Shown piece by piece: positions 25,021 through 33,457 of a stretch of 64,000 nucleotides of DNA. Source of the DNA: CAVVAE01 sp963746185 (GTDB lineage Bacteria > Actinomycetota > Actinomycetes > Propionibacteriales > Nocardioidaceae); NCBI GenBank assembly GCA_963746185.1, contig CAVVAE010000004.1, forward strand, positions 1,240,001 to 1,304,000. The letters run 5' to 3'. Numbering within the stretch: position 1 is the stretch's first letter; each line of letters opens with the position of its first letter. The notes under the pieces were generated by a model. It did no database searches and was not told where the DNA came from. It saw only the letters and a list, made by a program, of their open reading frames with translations. Made by a program: the position numbers and the translations under genes.

Positions 25021-26619
25021 CTACTCAGCTACCCGTTCGCAGACGTCGAGGGGGTTGGGGAACAACTCGGTCCGCAGCTTGATCGGCCCGGTCTTCAATG
25101 CGTTGAGGATGGTCCAGCCGCCGACGCTCTCACTCAGGCACCCTCGGCCGTCGACGACGGTGAGATGCCGGGTGTAGCGCATCCGGATCTCGACATCACC
25201 AGGCGTCTGCACATTCATTCGCACGGTCCCGCTGTTCATCCGCACCAGCCGGGCGGGCCCGGTGACCAGGCCAGGACTGTTCACGACCTCGAAGAGCTGC
25301 CAGTGGTCGTTGTGCCAGACCTCGTGGAGATAGCTTGCACTGCGCGCGATCGACGCCTCACGTTCCGCTTCCGCCTCGAGTTCAGCGTCGGGGATCGCTA
25401 CGTAGCTGACGCCGTTGTCGAACAACCAGTCGTGGTACTGGGCAGCAGTCAGTTCCTCGCTGTAGAGGATGCCGTTGTAGCGAAGGTCGATCTGCCGCTC
25501 CCAGCCGCGAGCGAGCGGGAACGCCGACGCGACGTACGCCGCCTCCCAGTGATCCTCCGTGAACGGGATCTCGATGCGGACGGGTCCGTCGGTTCGTTCT
25601 CTGAGCGCCTCGACGAGCGGTTGGTAGTACGACGGTTGGGCCGAGGGGTCGTTTGCGGCTTCGGGGAGATGGAGCAGCGGCTTGGCCTGCCAGCCGAGCA
25701 GAGTCAGGCAGACAACGGCGTGCAGGGTCGTCTTCTTACGCGGTGCCGCGGCGAGGATCGGCGCTCCGAGCATCGCCAACCTTCCCAGGTTGCCGCCCAG
25801 CGGGTTAGCGATGAAGAAGATCGGGATGGCGAGGACGGCGGCGATCACGAAGCCCCAACGCACGGCGTCCAGCGATGACGGCAACAGCCGCCACACCAGG
25901 AAGCCGGCGGCCACCATGATCACCGCATCGATCCAGAGGAACGGAAAGAACCCGCCTTCGGGGAAGAGCAGGTTGACGACCAGCGTCGTGACGAGCGTGA
26001 AGGCGGCGATCCGAACCGCACGGTGTCTGCTGAGTTCCCGCCAGCGTCCCCCGGTCTCCGACAAGCCCCACGCCGCGAAGGCGAGTGCGGCGAAGGCACC
26101 CGCGACGGGACTGGCCAGCGTCGTGATCAGCGCGGCACCAGCGGCGAGCCGCCAGCGACCGTTTCGCGCCAGTGTCACCGAGAGCAGTCCCAGGAGCACA
26201 CCCAGCGCGAACGGCAGGCGTCCTTCGTACATGTTGACGAGCATCAAGAAGGCGAACGCACACGTGCCCATCAGGACGTGGGGGAGCCGTGACCTAGTCA
26301 GCAGACGTTCGAACAGCACCACCGAACCGACCGTCGACACGACGGCGGGGATGGCCAGCCCGATGAACGACGCGAGCCACGGCAAGACGACGCCGTAGCC
26401 GGGTGTGTAGTGGCCGCCGTACCAGTTCGCGTTCCACAACGACAGGCCATGGCGGCGTACCTGGTCGGCCCGGAAGATCTGGGCGGGGTAGTCGACGCCC
26501 CGCAGTCGCAGCACCCAGAGCCCGATGGCAAGCCCGAGAACCGTCGCGGCGATGGCGATGCCGCGACGGTCGACCGCTGCCGGCTCGACGAGCCGAGGGG
26601 CGCTGGGCTGATCCGTCAT
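25021..26619 (-). CDS. Large membrane protein, GT-C-like, unknown function
   Basis: A 532-residue protein with about ten membrane helices in the first 340 residues and a soluble extracytoplasmic domain of about 190 residues at the C-terminus. After the first helix, the loop ADQVRRHGLSLWNANWYGGH has acidic and aromatic residues as in GT-C glycosyltransferases and YfhO-like proteins. The C-terminal domain has YNGILYSEELTAAQYHDWL and WQLFEVVNS. Possibly a polyprenol-sugar-dependent transferase or flippase-associated protein; this is inference. Start ATG 26619 precedes the first helix, with no clear SD. It is convergent with the carbonic anhydrase gene (6 nt gap). Confidence 0.8.
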   Translation of the reverse strand: MTDQPSAPRLVEPAAVDRRGIAIAATVLGLAIGLWVLRLRGVDYPAQIFRADQVRRHGLSLWNANWYGGHYTPGYGVVLPWLASFIGLAIPAVVSTVGSVVLFERLLTRSRLPHVLMGTCAFAFLMLVNMYEGRLPFALGVLLGLLSVTLARNGRWRLAAGAALITTLASPVAGAFAALAFAAWGLSETGGRWRELSRHRAVRIAAFTLVTTLVVNLLFPEGGFFPFLWIDAVIMVAAGFLVWRLLPSSLDAVRWGFVIAAVLAIPIFFIANPLGGNLGRLAMLGAPILAAAPRKKTTLHAVVCLTLLGWQAKPLLHLPEAANDPSAQPSYYQPLVEALRERTDGPVRIEIPFTEDHWEAAYVASAFPLARGWERQIDLRYNGILYSEELTAAQYHDWLFDNGVSYVAIPDAELEAEAEREASIARSASYLHEVWHNDHWQLFEVVNSPGLVTGPARLVRMNSGTVRMNVQTPGDVEIRMRYTRHLTVVDGRGCLSESVGGWTILNALKTGPIKLRTELFPNPLDVCERVAE

Positions 26620-26728
26620 ACCGTGACAGGACCGAGAGGTTGAGCTAAGGGGCGGGACAAGCAAGCCCTCCAGAATCTGGCGCCTCAGACAACACGCGCC
26701 GCTGACAAGTGTGACATCTTCTGTTCGA

Positions 26729-26757
26729 GCCCCCGTACGGGAGCGGGGGCCAACGCC
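26729..26757 (+). terminator. GC hairpin with T-tract upstream of the small basic ORF
   Basis: GCCCCCG (26729-26735) pairs with CGGGGGC (26744-26750), and CAACGCCTTTTT follows. On the plus strand it has terminator shape, but no plus-strand gene ends here. It may close a short RNA or act as an attenuator in a leader. The rest of 26620-26870 shows a weak promoter-like TTGATG...TACTGT and no gene. Confidence 0.4.
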
Positions 26758-26870
26758 TTTTTCGCGTGGTGATGCGCGCGTGATTCGCGTGAATATGTTG
26801 ATGGGTTTACGCCTGCGACGGCGTACTGTCAGGGGTGAGGAGCCACCCAGGCTCCCGTAAGGGAGCGAAC

Positions 26871-27002
26871 ATGACTGACAAGTCACCGCGAAAGACCATG
26901 TCGAAGAAGTCCGGCAAGTCCTTGAAAGAGAAGCGCGCCGACAAGAAGGCTAAGCGGGCGCCCCAGCACACCAACGAGATCATCACCGGCAAGAAACAGT
27001 GA
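26871..27002 (+). CDS. Small highly basic protein (43 aa)
   Basis: A 43-residue ORF: MTDKSPRKTMSKKSGKSL then KEKRADKKAKR and a short neutral tail ending GKKQ. About a third of residues are Lys/Arg, and no hydrophobic segment is present. AGGGAG lies seven nt before the ATG, within hairpin GCTCCC-GTAA-GGGAGC (26851-26866), so folding could mask the ribosome site. A strong terminator follows at 27064. Similar tiny Lys-rich proteins are annotated as hypothetical in Nocardioides-type genomes (recalled, not searched). A nucleic-acid or ribosome-associated role is possible from charge alone. Confidence 0.75.
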   Translation: MTDKSPRKTMSKKSGKSLKEKRADKKAKRAPQHTNEIITGKKQ

Positions 27003-27063
27003 CTGGCTGATCTCTCCACTGACGAGGGCCCCGCAAGGCTGCGGGAGCATCTCTCCACACATG

Positions 27064-27097
27064 ACGAGAGGCCCCCGCTCATGCGGGAGCCTCTCGT
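27064..27097. terminator. Bidirectional terminator between the small ORF and the cold-shock gene
   Basis: ACGAGAGGC (27064-27072) pairs with GCCTCTCGT (27089-27097), and CCCGC pairs with GCGGG inside, loop TCAT. The 14-bp stem lies between convergent genes. There is no long U-run, but the stem is strong in both directions. Confidence 0.75.
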
Positions 27098-27116
27098 GTG
27101 AAGTCGAGGGGGTCGG

Positions 27117-27320
27117 TCAGACGACGCGAACACTCTCGGCCTGCAGGCCCTTGGGGCCCTGGGCGATTTCGAACTCGACGCGCTGGTTTTCTTCCAGCGA
27201 ACGGTAACCCTCAGCCGCGATGGCCGAGAAGTGTACGAACACGTCAGGCTCGTCGCCATCCTGAGAGATGAAGCCGAAGCCCTTTTCGCCGTTGAACCAC
27301 TTAACTGTGCCTTGAGCCAT
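27117..27320 (-). CDS. cspA: Cold-shock protein (CspA family)
   Basis: A 67-residue single cold-shock domain, an RNA chaperone that binds single-stranded nucleic acids. RNP1 KGFGFI and RNP2 VFVHF are intact: MAQGTVKWFNGEKGFGFISQ, then DVFVHFSAI and RVEFEIAQGPKGLQAESV. ATG 27320 is set by the conserved N-terminus, with AAGGAG ten nt upstream. A terminator-like hairpin about 110 nt upstream (27433-27473) and an unusually pyrimidine/A-rich leader suggest post-transcriptional control. Confidence 0.97.
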   Translation of the reverse strand: MAQGTVKWFNGEKGFGFISQDGDEPDVFVHFSAIAAEGYRSLEENQRVEFEIAQGPKGLQAESVRVV

Positions 27321-27432
27321 GATCTTGTTGCTCCTTGTATCGATGTGAAAGTGAAGAGAACCAGTTGGATGCCGGTTACTCTGGCTGCCGCTTGGAGCTC
27401 TTACACGTCCCAAATCTTGGCCCAAAGACCGC

Positions 27433-27473
27433 CAAAACAAAAGACGCTCGCGGATTGTAGATCGCGGGCGTCT
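27433..27473 (-). terminator. Terminator-like hairpin upstream of the cold-shock gene
   Basis: On the minus strand AGACGC-C-CGCG (27473-27463) pairs with CGCG-A-GCGTCT (27452-27442), followed by TTTGTTTT (27441-27434). This is a textbook intrinsic-terminator shape. It lies 113 nt before the csp ATG, and no minus-strand gene ends there. A promoter-like TTGCAC with TGATAG lies just upstream on the same strand. Confidence 0.6.
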
Positions 27474-27605
27474 ATCAACGTGTGCGAGGTACTGTGTGCA
27501 ACTGCCAGCAACCTTACCACCACCCGTGGCTTTTGCCATCCCCACCCTTTCGCCGCCTGAGGGAGCCCCGCTGGCGGTTTTTGGGCCACCCGGCATGATC
27601 GTCGG

Positions 27606-29510
27606 GTGACCACCGACGGCGTACCTCGCTCATCTGCCGACGCCTGGGGGATCCAGCACGAGTGGGTCGACGCGCAGAAACAGCGGGCCGTCGTGCCTGC
27701 AGAGACCGTTCAGCGGCTCCGTGAGGTCATTGGCACGCCCCCTGAGGATCTGGAGGAGCGGGCTCCCGTCGTTACGCGACCCGGACGAGACCTCGGGTTG
27801 GGGCGTGTCGAGGTCGACTGTGAGGACGGCGAGACCAGGCTGGTCGATGGTGTGCTGCCAGCTGACTTCCCCCTCGGCTACCACCGGATGCGTACGGCGG
27901 CTGGCGCCTCACGTCGGCTCATCGTCTCGCCGGGGCGCTGCTGGCTTCCCGACGGGTGGCGTGCCTGGGGCTGGACCGTGCAGGCCTACGCGGCACGCTC
28001 GCGACAAAGCTGGGGAATCGGTGACCTGCGCGACCTACGAACACTTCGCGAGTGGTCCGCTGGGCTGGGCGCGGGCTTCATCCTCGTCAACCCGTTGCAC
28101 GCGGTGGCGCCCGGGCTGCCGCAGGAACCGAGTCCCTATCTCCCCGCCACCCGGCGTTTTCGCAATCCGCTCTACCTCTGTGTCGACGAGGTGCCGGGCG
28201 CTCAGCTGGCTGATTTGACTGACCTCGAGGGGCAGGCGAGGCCGGCGGGGGTGGCATCGCTGATCGACCGCGACCACGTCTGGACTCTGAAGCGGGCGGC
28301 GCTATGGCGCGTCTTCGGTGCCGGGGAGGTCGATCCGGCTTTCGTCGGCTGGCGTGTCGAGCAAGGCGAATCGCTGCAGAACTTTGCCGTCTGGTCTGCG
28401 CTGGCCGAGATCCACGGCGCTGACTGGCACGAGTGGCCGGTTGGCCTCCAGAGTCCTACCTCGACCGACGTACAGCAGTTTGCCGAGGCTGAGCCCGACA
28501 CGGTGACGTTCTACGCCTGGCTGCAGTGGCTGCTCGACATCGAGCTCCGGAGCGCGAGTGGCGACCTCAAGGTGATTCAGGATCTCCCGATCGGCGTCGA
28601 TGGGGGAGGTGCGGACGCGTGGGTGTGGCAGGACACGCTCGCTCGCGGGGGGCGGATCGGTGCGCCACCAGACATCTTCAACGCTGCCGGCCAGGACTGG
28701 GGATCGCCTCCGTTGATCCCGTGGCGGTTGCGGGCTGCCGACTACGAGCCGTTCATCGAGTCGATCCGCGCGACGATGGCTGCCGGTGGCGGCATCCGGA
28801 TCGACCATGTGATGGGCCTGTTTCGCCTGTGGTGGGTGCCCGAAGGTGGCTCGCCGTCCGACGGGGCCTACGTGCGTTACCCGAGTGACGACCTGCTCGA
28901 CATCATCGCGCTCGAGAGCCACCGGGCCGGTGCGCTGGTCATCGGTGAGGACCTTGGAACGGTGGAGCCGGGTGTCAGAGAGACGCTGGCGGAGTATGCG
29001 ATGTTGTCCTACCGGCTGCTGCTGTTCGAGGACGCCGACCCGGCCGACTGGCCCACCTCGTCGATGGCAGCTGTGACCACGCACGACCTTCCGACGGTCG
29101 CCGGGCTCTGGTCGGGCAACGACGTGGCCGAGCAGGCCGACCACGTTTCCGCGTCCCGAGCCGACCTCGAACGCGGCCGGGCCCAACTGCTCTCCAGATT
29201 GCGAGCGCATCGCCAGCTGGACCCAGACGCTGAAGCGCCGTCGGTGATCGCAGCCGTGCACCGGGCGCTGGGTCGGTCGCCCTCGATCCTGGTGTCGGCG
29301 ACGCTGGAGGACGCCGTGGCGGCAGAGCGCCGTCCCAACATCCCGGCGACCCCGACACGAGACAACTGGTGCCTTCCGCTCCCCGTCTGGGTCGACGACC
29401 TCCCTCGCCACCCGCTCGCGGGCCAGGTGGCGGAGACGCTTCGCGAGGCAGTCCGCTCGACGGGCCCTGGAAGCCAGAAACGCGTCCACGAATCCACCGC
29501 CAGCGACTAG
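27606..29510 (+). CDS. malQ: 4-alpha-glucanotransferase (amylomaltase, GH77)
   Basis: Transfers maltosyl and longer glucans between oligosaccharides. The 634-residue protein has an actinobacterial N-terminal extension (1-130), then the GH77 barrel: SWGIGDLRDLRTL, SPYLPATRRFRNPLYL, the PIGVDGGGADAWVWQD segment before the nucleophile region, IRIDHVMGLFRLWWVPEG, EDLGTVEPGV with the acid/base Glu and TTHDLPTVAGLW with the third carboxylate. The GTG at 27606 follows CATGAT by six nt, consistent with leaderless translation. It is monocistronic, or weakly linked to alkB. Confidence 0.96.
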   Translation: MTTDGVPRSSADAWGIQHEWVDAQKQRAVVPAETVQRLREVIGTPPEDLEERAPVVTRPGRDLGLGRVEVDCEDGETRLVDGVLPADFPLGYHRMRTAAGASRRLIVSPGRCWLPDGWRAWGWTVQAYAARSRQSWGIGDLRDLRTLREWSAGLGAGFILVNPLHAVAPGLPQEPSPYLPATRRFRNPLYLCVDEVPGAQLADLTDLEGQARPAGVASLIDRDHVWTLKRAALWRVFGAGEVDPAFVGWRVEQGESLQNFAVWSALAEIHGADWHEWPVGLQSPTSTDVQQFAEAEPDTVTFYAWLQWLLDIELRSASGDLKVIQDLPIGVDGGGADAWVWQDTLARGGRIGAPPDIFNAAGQDWGSPPLIPWRLRAADYEPFIESIRATMAAGGGIRIDHVMGLFRLWWVPEGGSPSDGAYVRYPSDDLLDIIALESHRAGALVIGEDLGTVEPGVRETLAEYAMLSYRLLLFEDADPADWPTSSMAAVTTHDLPTVAGLWSGNDVAEQADHVSASRADLERGRAQLLSRLRAHRQLDPDAEAPSVIAAVHRALGRSPSILVSATLEDAVAAERRPNIPATPTRDNWCLPLPVWVDDLPRHPLAGQVAETLREAVRSTGPGSQKRVHESTASD

Positions 29511-29542
29511 AACATCTGTTCGAATCGTCGTACTCTTGAGCC

Positions 29543-30178
29543 ATGACGACGCACTTCCAGGCGTCACTGCTCGACGCTCCAGCCGCCGGCGGCGCCCGAC
29601 TCGGTGCGCTGGCCGGCGCGATCCGCCGCACCGAGCTCACGCGTGGCGCGTGGATCGACGTGCTGCCCGGCTGGATCACCGGATCCGATGCGGTGTTCGA
29701 GGCGCTCGTCGAGGGCGTCCCCTGGCAGGCCGAGCGGCGTCAGATGTACGAGCGGGTGGTCGACGTGCCTCGCCTGCTGAGCTGGTACGGCGAAGGGGCA
29801 GTCCTTCCTGACCCGCTTCTCGACTCGGCCAAGCAGGCGCTCGACGACCACTACCGCGAGGAGCTGGGCGAGCCCTTCGTCACGGCCGGGCTCTGCTACT
29901 ACCGCGACGGCAATGACAGCGTGGCCTGGCACGGCGACACGATCGGGCGAAGCAAGTCCGAGGACACCATGGTCGCCATCGTGTCGCTCGGCACTCCGCG
30001 CAAGCTGATGCTCCGGCCCCGCGGCGGTGGCGGGTCGATCGGCTTCGCGCTCGGGCACGGCGACCTGATCGTGATGGGCGGTTCCTGCCAACGCACGTGG
30101 GAGCACGCGATCCCGAAGACGGCTCGCCCGGTCGGGCCGCGCATCAGCGTGCAGTTCCGCCCACGAGGCATTCGGTAG
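29543..30178 (+). CDS. alkB: AlkB-family 2-oxoglutarate/Fe(II) dioxygenase
   Basis: A 211-residue oxidative demethylase family member that repairs 1-methyladenine and 3-methylcytosine. Fe(II) ligands are visible in VAWHGDTIG (HxD) and TWEHAIPKT (distal His), and the 2-oxoglutarate arginines in the C-terminal RISVQFRPRG. FVTAGLCYYRDGNDSV is the substrate-lid strand. ATG 29543 follows TACTCT by six nt, so it has its own leaderless promoter 32 nt after malQ. Adaptive-response partners (Ada, AlkA) are not in the window. Confidence 0.93.
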   Translation: MTTHFQASLLDAPAAGGARLGALAGAIRRTELTRGAWIDVLPGWITGSDAVFEALVEGVPWQAERRQMYERVVDVPRLLSWYGEGAVLPDPLLDSAKQALDDHYREELGEPFVTAGLCYYRDGNDSVAWHGDTIGRSKSEDTMVAIVSLGTPRKLMLRPRGGGGSIGFALGHGDLIVMGGSCQRTWEHAIPKTARPVGPRISVQFRPRGIR

Positions 30179-30205
30179 GGAGACGGACCCGGCCAGCGTC
30201 GGACG

Positions 30206-30787
30206 TCAGCCGTTCCAGACGAGGGGAACGAAGCGGTAGCGCCCCACCCGTCTGACCTGCAGGCCTTCGAGTCCTTCACGATCGGCCACGCACATCGAAC
30301 GTCGTACCGGCACCACGAGTCGGCCACCCTGAGCCAGCTGCTCGACCAGCGGCTGCGGAAAGCGGCCCGCCGACGCGGATACCAGGATCCGCTCGAACGG
30401 AGCGCGGTCAGGAAGACCGAGCACATCGGGGTCTGCTTGCTCGACGAGGACGTCGTCGAGCCCGTGGGCGGTCAGGTTGCGACGAGCCAGCTCGGTGAGC
30501 TCGGGCACCAGCTCGACGCCCGTGACCGCACCGCCTGGGCCGACCAGGTGGGCCAGCAGCGCCGTCGTCCAACCCGATCCGCAGCCGACGTCGAGCACGC
30601 GGTCACCGGGTTCGGGGGCGAGCAGGTCGAGCATTCGGGCGACGGTGCTCGGCTGGGAGTTGGTCTGGCCATGTCCGATCGGCAGCGGGGCGTCATCGGC
30701 CGCGAACGCACGCTGGTCCTCGGGCAGGAACCCCACCCGTCTTACCGCGGCAAAGGCGGCACGAATGCGCTCGCCGGTCTCGTCCAT
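30206..30787 (-). CDS. pcm: Protein-L-isoaspartate O-methyltransferase-like
   Basis: A 193-residue class I SAM methyltransferase that repairs isoaspartyl residues. The N-terminal signature is DQRAFAADDAPLPIGHGQT and SQPSTVARMLDLL; SAM motif I is VLDVGCGSGWTTALLAHLVG, followed by VTGVELVPEL and RILVSASAGRFPQPLVEQL. ATG 30787 is preferred over ATG 30799, because the TAGCAT hexamer overlapping 30799 looks like the -10 element, giving a leader of only a few nt. It lies 51 nt after threonine synthase, transcribed in the same direction. Confidence 0.93.
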   Translation of the reverse strand: MDETGERIRAAFAAVRRVGFLPEDQRAFAADDAPLPIGHGQTNSQPSTVARMLDLLAPEPGDRVLDVGCGSGWTTALLAHLVGPGGAVTGVELVPELTELARRNLTAHGLDDVLVEQADPDVLGLPDRAPFERILVSASAGRFPQPLVEQLAQGGRLVVPVRRSMCVADREGLEGLQVRRVGRYRFVPLVWNG

Positions 30788-30838
30788 TTCCCTTCGCATG
30801 CTACGCGCGACCTTGCGCCGAACGCGGTCGCTGCGCTG

Positions 30839-32059
30839 CTAGGGACGGAGGTCGAGAGCCCCGTCGCGAGCGACCGTCGGGACGTCGACTGAGACGGTGT
30901 CGGGGTAGATCACGCCGGCCCCGGTGTTGAGCAACACGACCTCGTCGTCGGCGTCGATCCAGCCGGACTTGGCGAGCGCCCGGGCCGCGGTGACCGTCGC
31001 TGCTCCTTCTGGACACAGGAAGATGCCCTCAGTGCGTGCCGCCACGTGCAGGTCGGCGATCAGTTCGTCGTCATCCACCGCGATCGCGGTCCCTCCGGTG
31101 GCGGCCAGCGCCTCCAGGATGAGGAAGTCGCCGAGGGCCTTGGAAACGTTGATCCCGAAGGCCACGGTCGACGAGTCCACCCATGCCTGTGACTCGCTCC
31201 AGCCGCCCTCGAATGCCTCGACGATCGGCGCACAACCGGTGGACTGCACCGACACCAGCCGTGGCATCGGCCCCTCCACCCAGCCGAGTTCGAGCAGCTC
31301 GGTGAGCGCCTTGTGGATGCCGATCAGTCCCACACCGCCGCCGGTGGGGTAGACGATCACGTCGGGCATCCGCCAGCCGAGCTGCTCGACGATCTCGAGT
31401 CCCATCGTCTTCTTGCCCTCGATGCGGTAGGGCTCCTTGAGCGTTGCCGTCTCGAACCAGTCGTCGGCGCTGTCCGCGACCGCGGCCCCGATGAGCCAGC
31501 CAGCGTCGGAGATCAAGCCGTCGACGAGATGCAGCTCCCCACCGGTCACCACGGTCTCGGCCCGGGTGATGGTGGGCGCATCGACCGGCATCGCGATGAG
31601 CGCACGCAAACCGGCTCGTGCGGCGTACGTCGACCAGGCGGCTCCCGCGTTGCCGTTCGTCGGCATCGCAAGTCGCTCGGCCCCGAGCTCCTTCGCCCGG
31701 GACACGCCGACGGCCGCACCACGGGCCTTGAACGATCCGGTCGGCAGCAACCCGTCGTCCTTGACGAGCAGGTTCGTGATGCCCAGCTCGGCACCGAGCC
31801 GCGGAGCGGGCAGCAACGGGGTCATCCCTTCCCCGAGCGTGATGACATGCTCAGCGGCGGAGACGGGCAGCAGCTCGTGGTAGCGCCAGAGGTCGGGGCT
31901 GCGTGCCGCAATGTCAGCTGGCGAGCACTGCACCGATCCGAGGTCGTAGCGCGCGAGGAGCGGCGAACCGTCGGCGGGACAGAGTCCCTGCAGAACGCGT
32001 GCGTCGTACTCCGTGCCGCATCGGGGGCATTCCAGGTGGTCGAGGGCGCTGAACGTCAT
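30839..32059 (-). CDS. thrC: Threonine synthase
   Basis: Converts O-phosphohomoserine to threonine using PLP. The 406-residue protein has an N-terminal zinc-ribbon-like CPRCGTEYDARVLQGLCPAD, then the PLP lysine motif PTGSFKARGAAVG, NGNAGAAWSTYAA, and the phosphate-binding PTGGGVGLIG. This N-terminal Cys-rich form is typical of many actinobacterial ThrC-like proteins. ATG 32059 is chosen over the in-frame TTG 32071. Other thr genes are not adjacent, so a related PLP lyase is possible but less likely. Confidence 0.92.
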   Translation of the reverse strand: MTFSALDHLECPRCGTEYDARVLQGLCPADGSPLLARYDLGSVQCSPADIAARSPDLWRYHELLPVSAAEHVITLGEGMTPLLPAPRLGAELGITNLLVKDDGLLPTGSFKARGAAVGVSRAKELGAERLAMPTNGNAGAAWSTYAARAGLRALIAMPVDAPTITRAETVVTGGELHLVDGLISDAGWLIGAAVADSADDWFETATLKEPYRIEGKKTMGLEIVEQLGWRMPDVIVYPTGGGVGLIGIHKALTELLELGWVEGPMPRLVSVQSTGCAPIVEAFEGGWSESQAWVDSSTVAFGINVSKALGDFLILEALAATGGTAIAVDDDELIADLHVAARTEGIFLCPEGAATVTAARALAKSGWIDADDEVVLLNTGAGVIYPDTVSVDVPTVARDGALDLRP

Positions 32060-32115
32060 GCGCCCATCCAAACAAACGCCGCCGGACGGCGTCTCGGCGC
32101 GGCGCGCGTCGACAC

Positions 32116-32754
32116 TCAGGCGGGTCGGCTATCCGATAACGCCAGCCCTGCGCCCACCCCGACCATCGCCACTCCGCCGGCCGTGCTCATCCGCTCGACT
32201 CGGCGCGGGGACCCGGCAAACCAGCCGCGCGCCGTCCCGGAGATGAGCGCCCAGACGCTGTCGCACGCGACGGCGACGACGGGAACGATCGAGCCGAGAG
32301 CGATCATCTGCAGCGACAGGTGCCCGGCACTGCGGTCGATGAACTGCGGGAGAGCAGCGGCGAGGAAGACGATCATCTTCGGGTTGGTGACACCCACGAC
32401 GAAGCCCTCGCGAAGAATGCGCCAGGTGCGGAGGACAACTGCATCCCCGGCGCCTGCAACCAGGGCACGGCGATGCCGGATCGCCTTGATACCGAGGAAG
32501 ATCAGATAGCCGGCGCCCATCAGCTTGATCGCGGTGTAGACGTGTGCCGACGTCTCGATGAGGGCCGACAGGCCAACCGCCACCGCGACGACCTGGGCAA
32601 AACATCCAACGGCATTTCCGAGGACAGTAAGGAGCGCGCCACGTCGCCCGACCGTGAGTGCACGGCCGACCGTAAAAAGGACGCTTGGGCCTGGGATCAC
32701 GATCAAGATCGTGGTCGTCAGCGCGAAAGCGAGAGTCTGGCTGGTCGTCGGCAT
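32116..32754 (-). CDS. LysE/RhtB-family amino-acid exporter
   Basis: A 212-residue membrane protein with about six helices. The family signature is near the N-terminus (TTTILIVIPGPSVLFTVGRA), followed by GAGYLIFLGIKAIRHRR and FVVGVTNPKMIVFLAAALPQ. It exports amino acids or homoserine-like compounds by proton exchange. Its place just upstream of and co-directional with threonine synthase (56 nt between LysE stop and thrC start) hints at threonine/homoserine efflux, an inference. Start ATG 32754. Confidence 0.93.
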   Translation of the reverse strand: MPTTSQTLAFALTTTILIVIPGPSVLFTVGRALTVGRRGALLTVLGNAVGCFAQVVAVAVGLSALIETSAHVYTAIKLMGAGYLIFLGIKAIRHRRALVAGAGDAVVLRTWRILREGFVVGVTNPKMIVFLAAALPQFIDRSAGHLSLQMIALGSIVPVVAVACDSVWALISGTARGWFAGSPRRVERMSTAGGVAMVGVGAGLALSDSRPA

Positions 32755-32831
32755 CCCGGCAGGTTACCCGCGCCCCGATGGTGTCGGCGACCGAGTTCTC
32801 GGCCGCTCCGACGGCTGGCTAGCGTTGAGCC

Positions 32832-33449
32832 ATGAGCGCAGAAAACGATGTATGGAACTGGAGACGCGAAACGCTCGACCTCTACCGGCGCGTGCGACAT
32901 GGTGAGGATGAGACGCATGGACACGCAGCCTGGGTTGAGGAACGCGACGAGATGCTCAAGACCCATCCAGCGTCGCCGGTGCCTGCGTCGGAGCGCTCCA
33001 CCTACCCCGGCGCGGATGTCGCCGCCTATGACCCTGCCTTCCGGTTCGTCGTCCCGGTCGACACCGCCGTGGAGCCCGAGGTTCGTGAGTATGCGACCGG
33101 AACGGACGGGCTCGTCCCCTTCCGTCGGATCGGGCGCATCGCGCTGCCCGACCTTGGAAGCCTCGATGTCTGGTGGCTGGGGTCTTATGGCGGCGGAGTG
33201 TTCCTGCCGTTCCGTGATGCGTCCCCGACGACGTACGGCGGTGGGCGCTACCTGATCGACACGGTCAAGGGCGCGGATCTCGGTGGGGACATGGACGGAC
33301 TTGTCGTCGACCTCAACTTCGCCTACCAGCCGTCCTGTGCGTACGACGAGGCCTGGGCGTGCCCGCTGGCTGGTCCGACCAACACCCTCGACGTCGAAGT
33401 CCCCGTCGGCGAGCACTACCGTCCCCTGCACGAGGGCACGGCGAGCTGA
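32832..33449 (+). CDS. DUF1684 family protein
   Basis: A 205-residue soluble protein with the DUF1684 pattern: NVW/NWRRETLDLYRRVR-type start, YPGADVAAYDPAFRF, RRIGRIALP, GGVFLPFRDASPTTYGGGRY and DLNFAYQPSCAYDEAWACPL (Cys and Pro-rich end). Biochemical function is unknown. ATG 32832 lies exactly six nt after TAGCGT, a leaderless start. Eight nt separate it from the YbaK gene, whose SD overlaps its stop, so the two are co-transcribed. Confidence 0.9.
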   Translation: MSAENDVWNWRRETLDLYRRVRHGEDETHGHAAWVEERDEMLKTHPASPVPASERSTYPGADVAAYDPAFRFVVPVDTAVEPEVREYATGTDGLVPFRRIGRIALPDLGSLDVWWLGSYGGGVFLPFRDASPTTYGGGRYLIDTVKGADLGGDMDGLVVDLNFAYQPSCAYDEAWACPLAGPTNTLDVEVPVGEHYRPLHEGTAS

Positions 33450-33457
33450 GGAGAGCC

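Noticed and set aside
29515..29535. GTTCGAATC-like string resembling a tRNA T-loop
   Set aside because: No acceptor stem, anticodon arm or D arm can be formed around it; it lies in the malQ-alkB gap.
28302..29567. Long minus-strand ORF across malQ
   Set aside because: GH77 motifs are all on the plus strand; this frame is a shadow.
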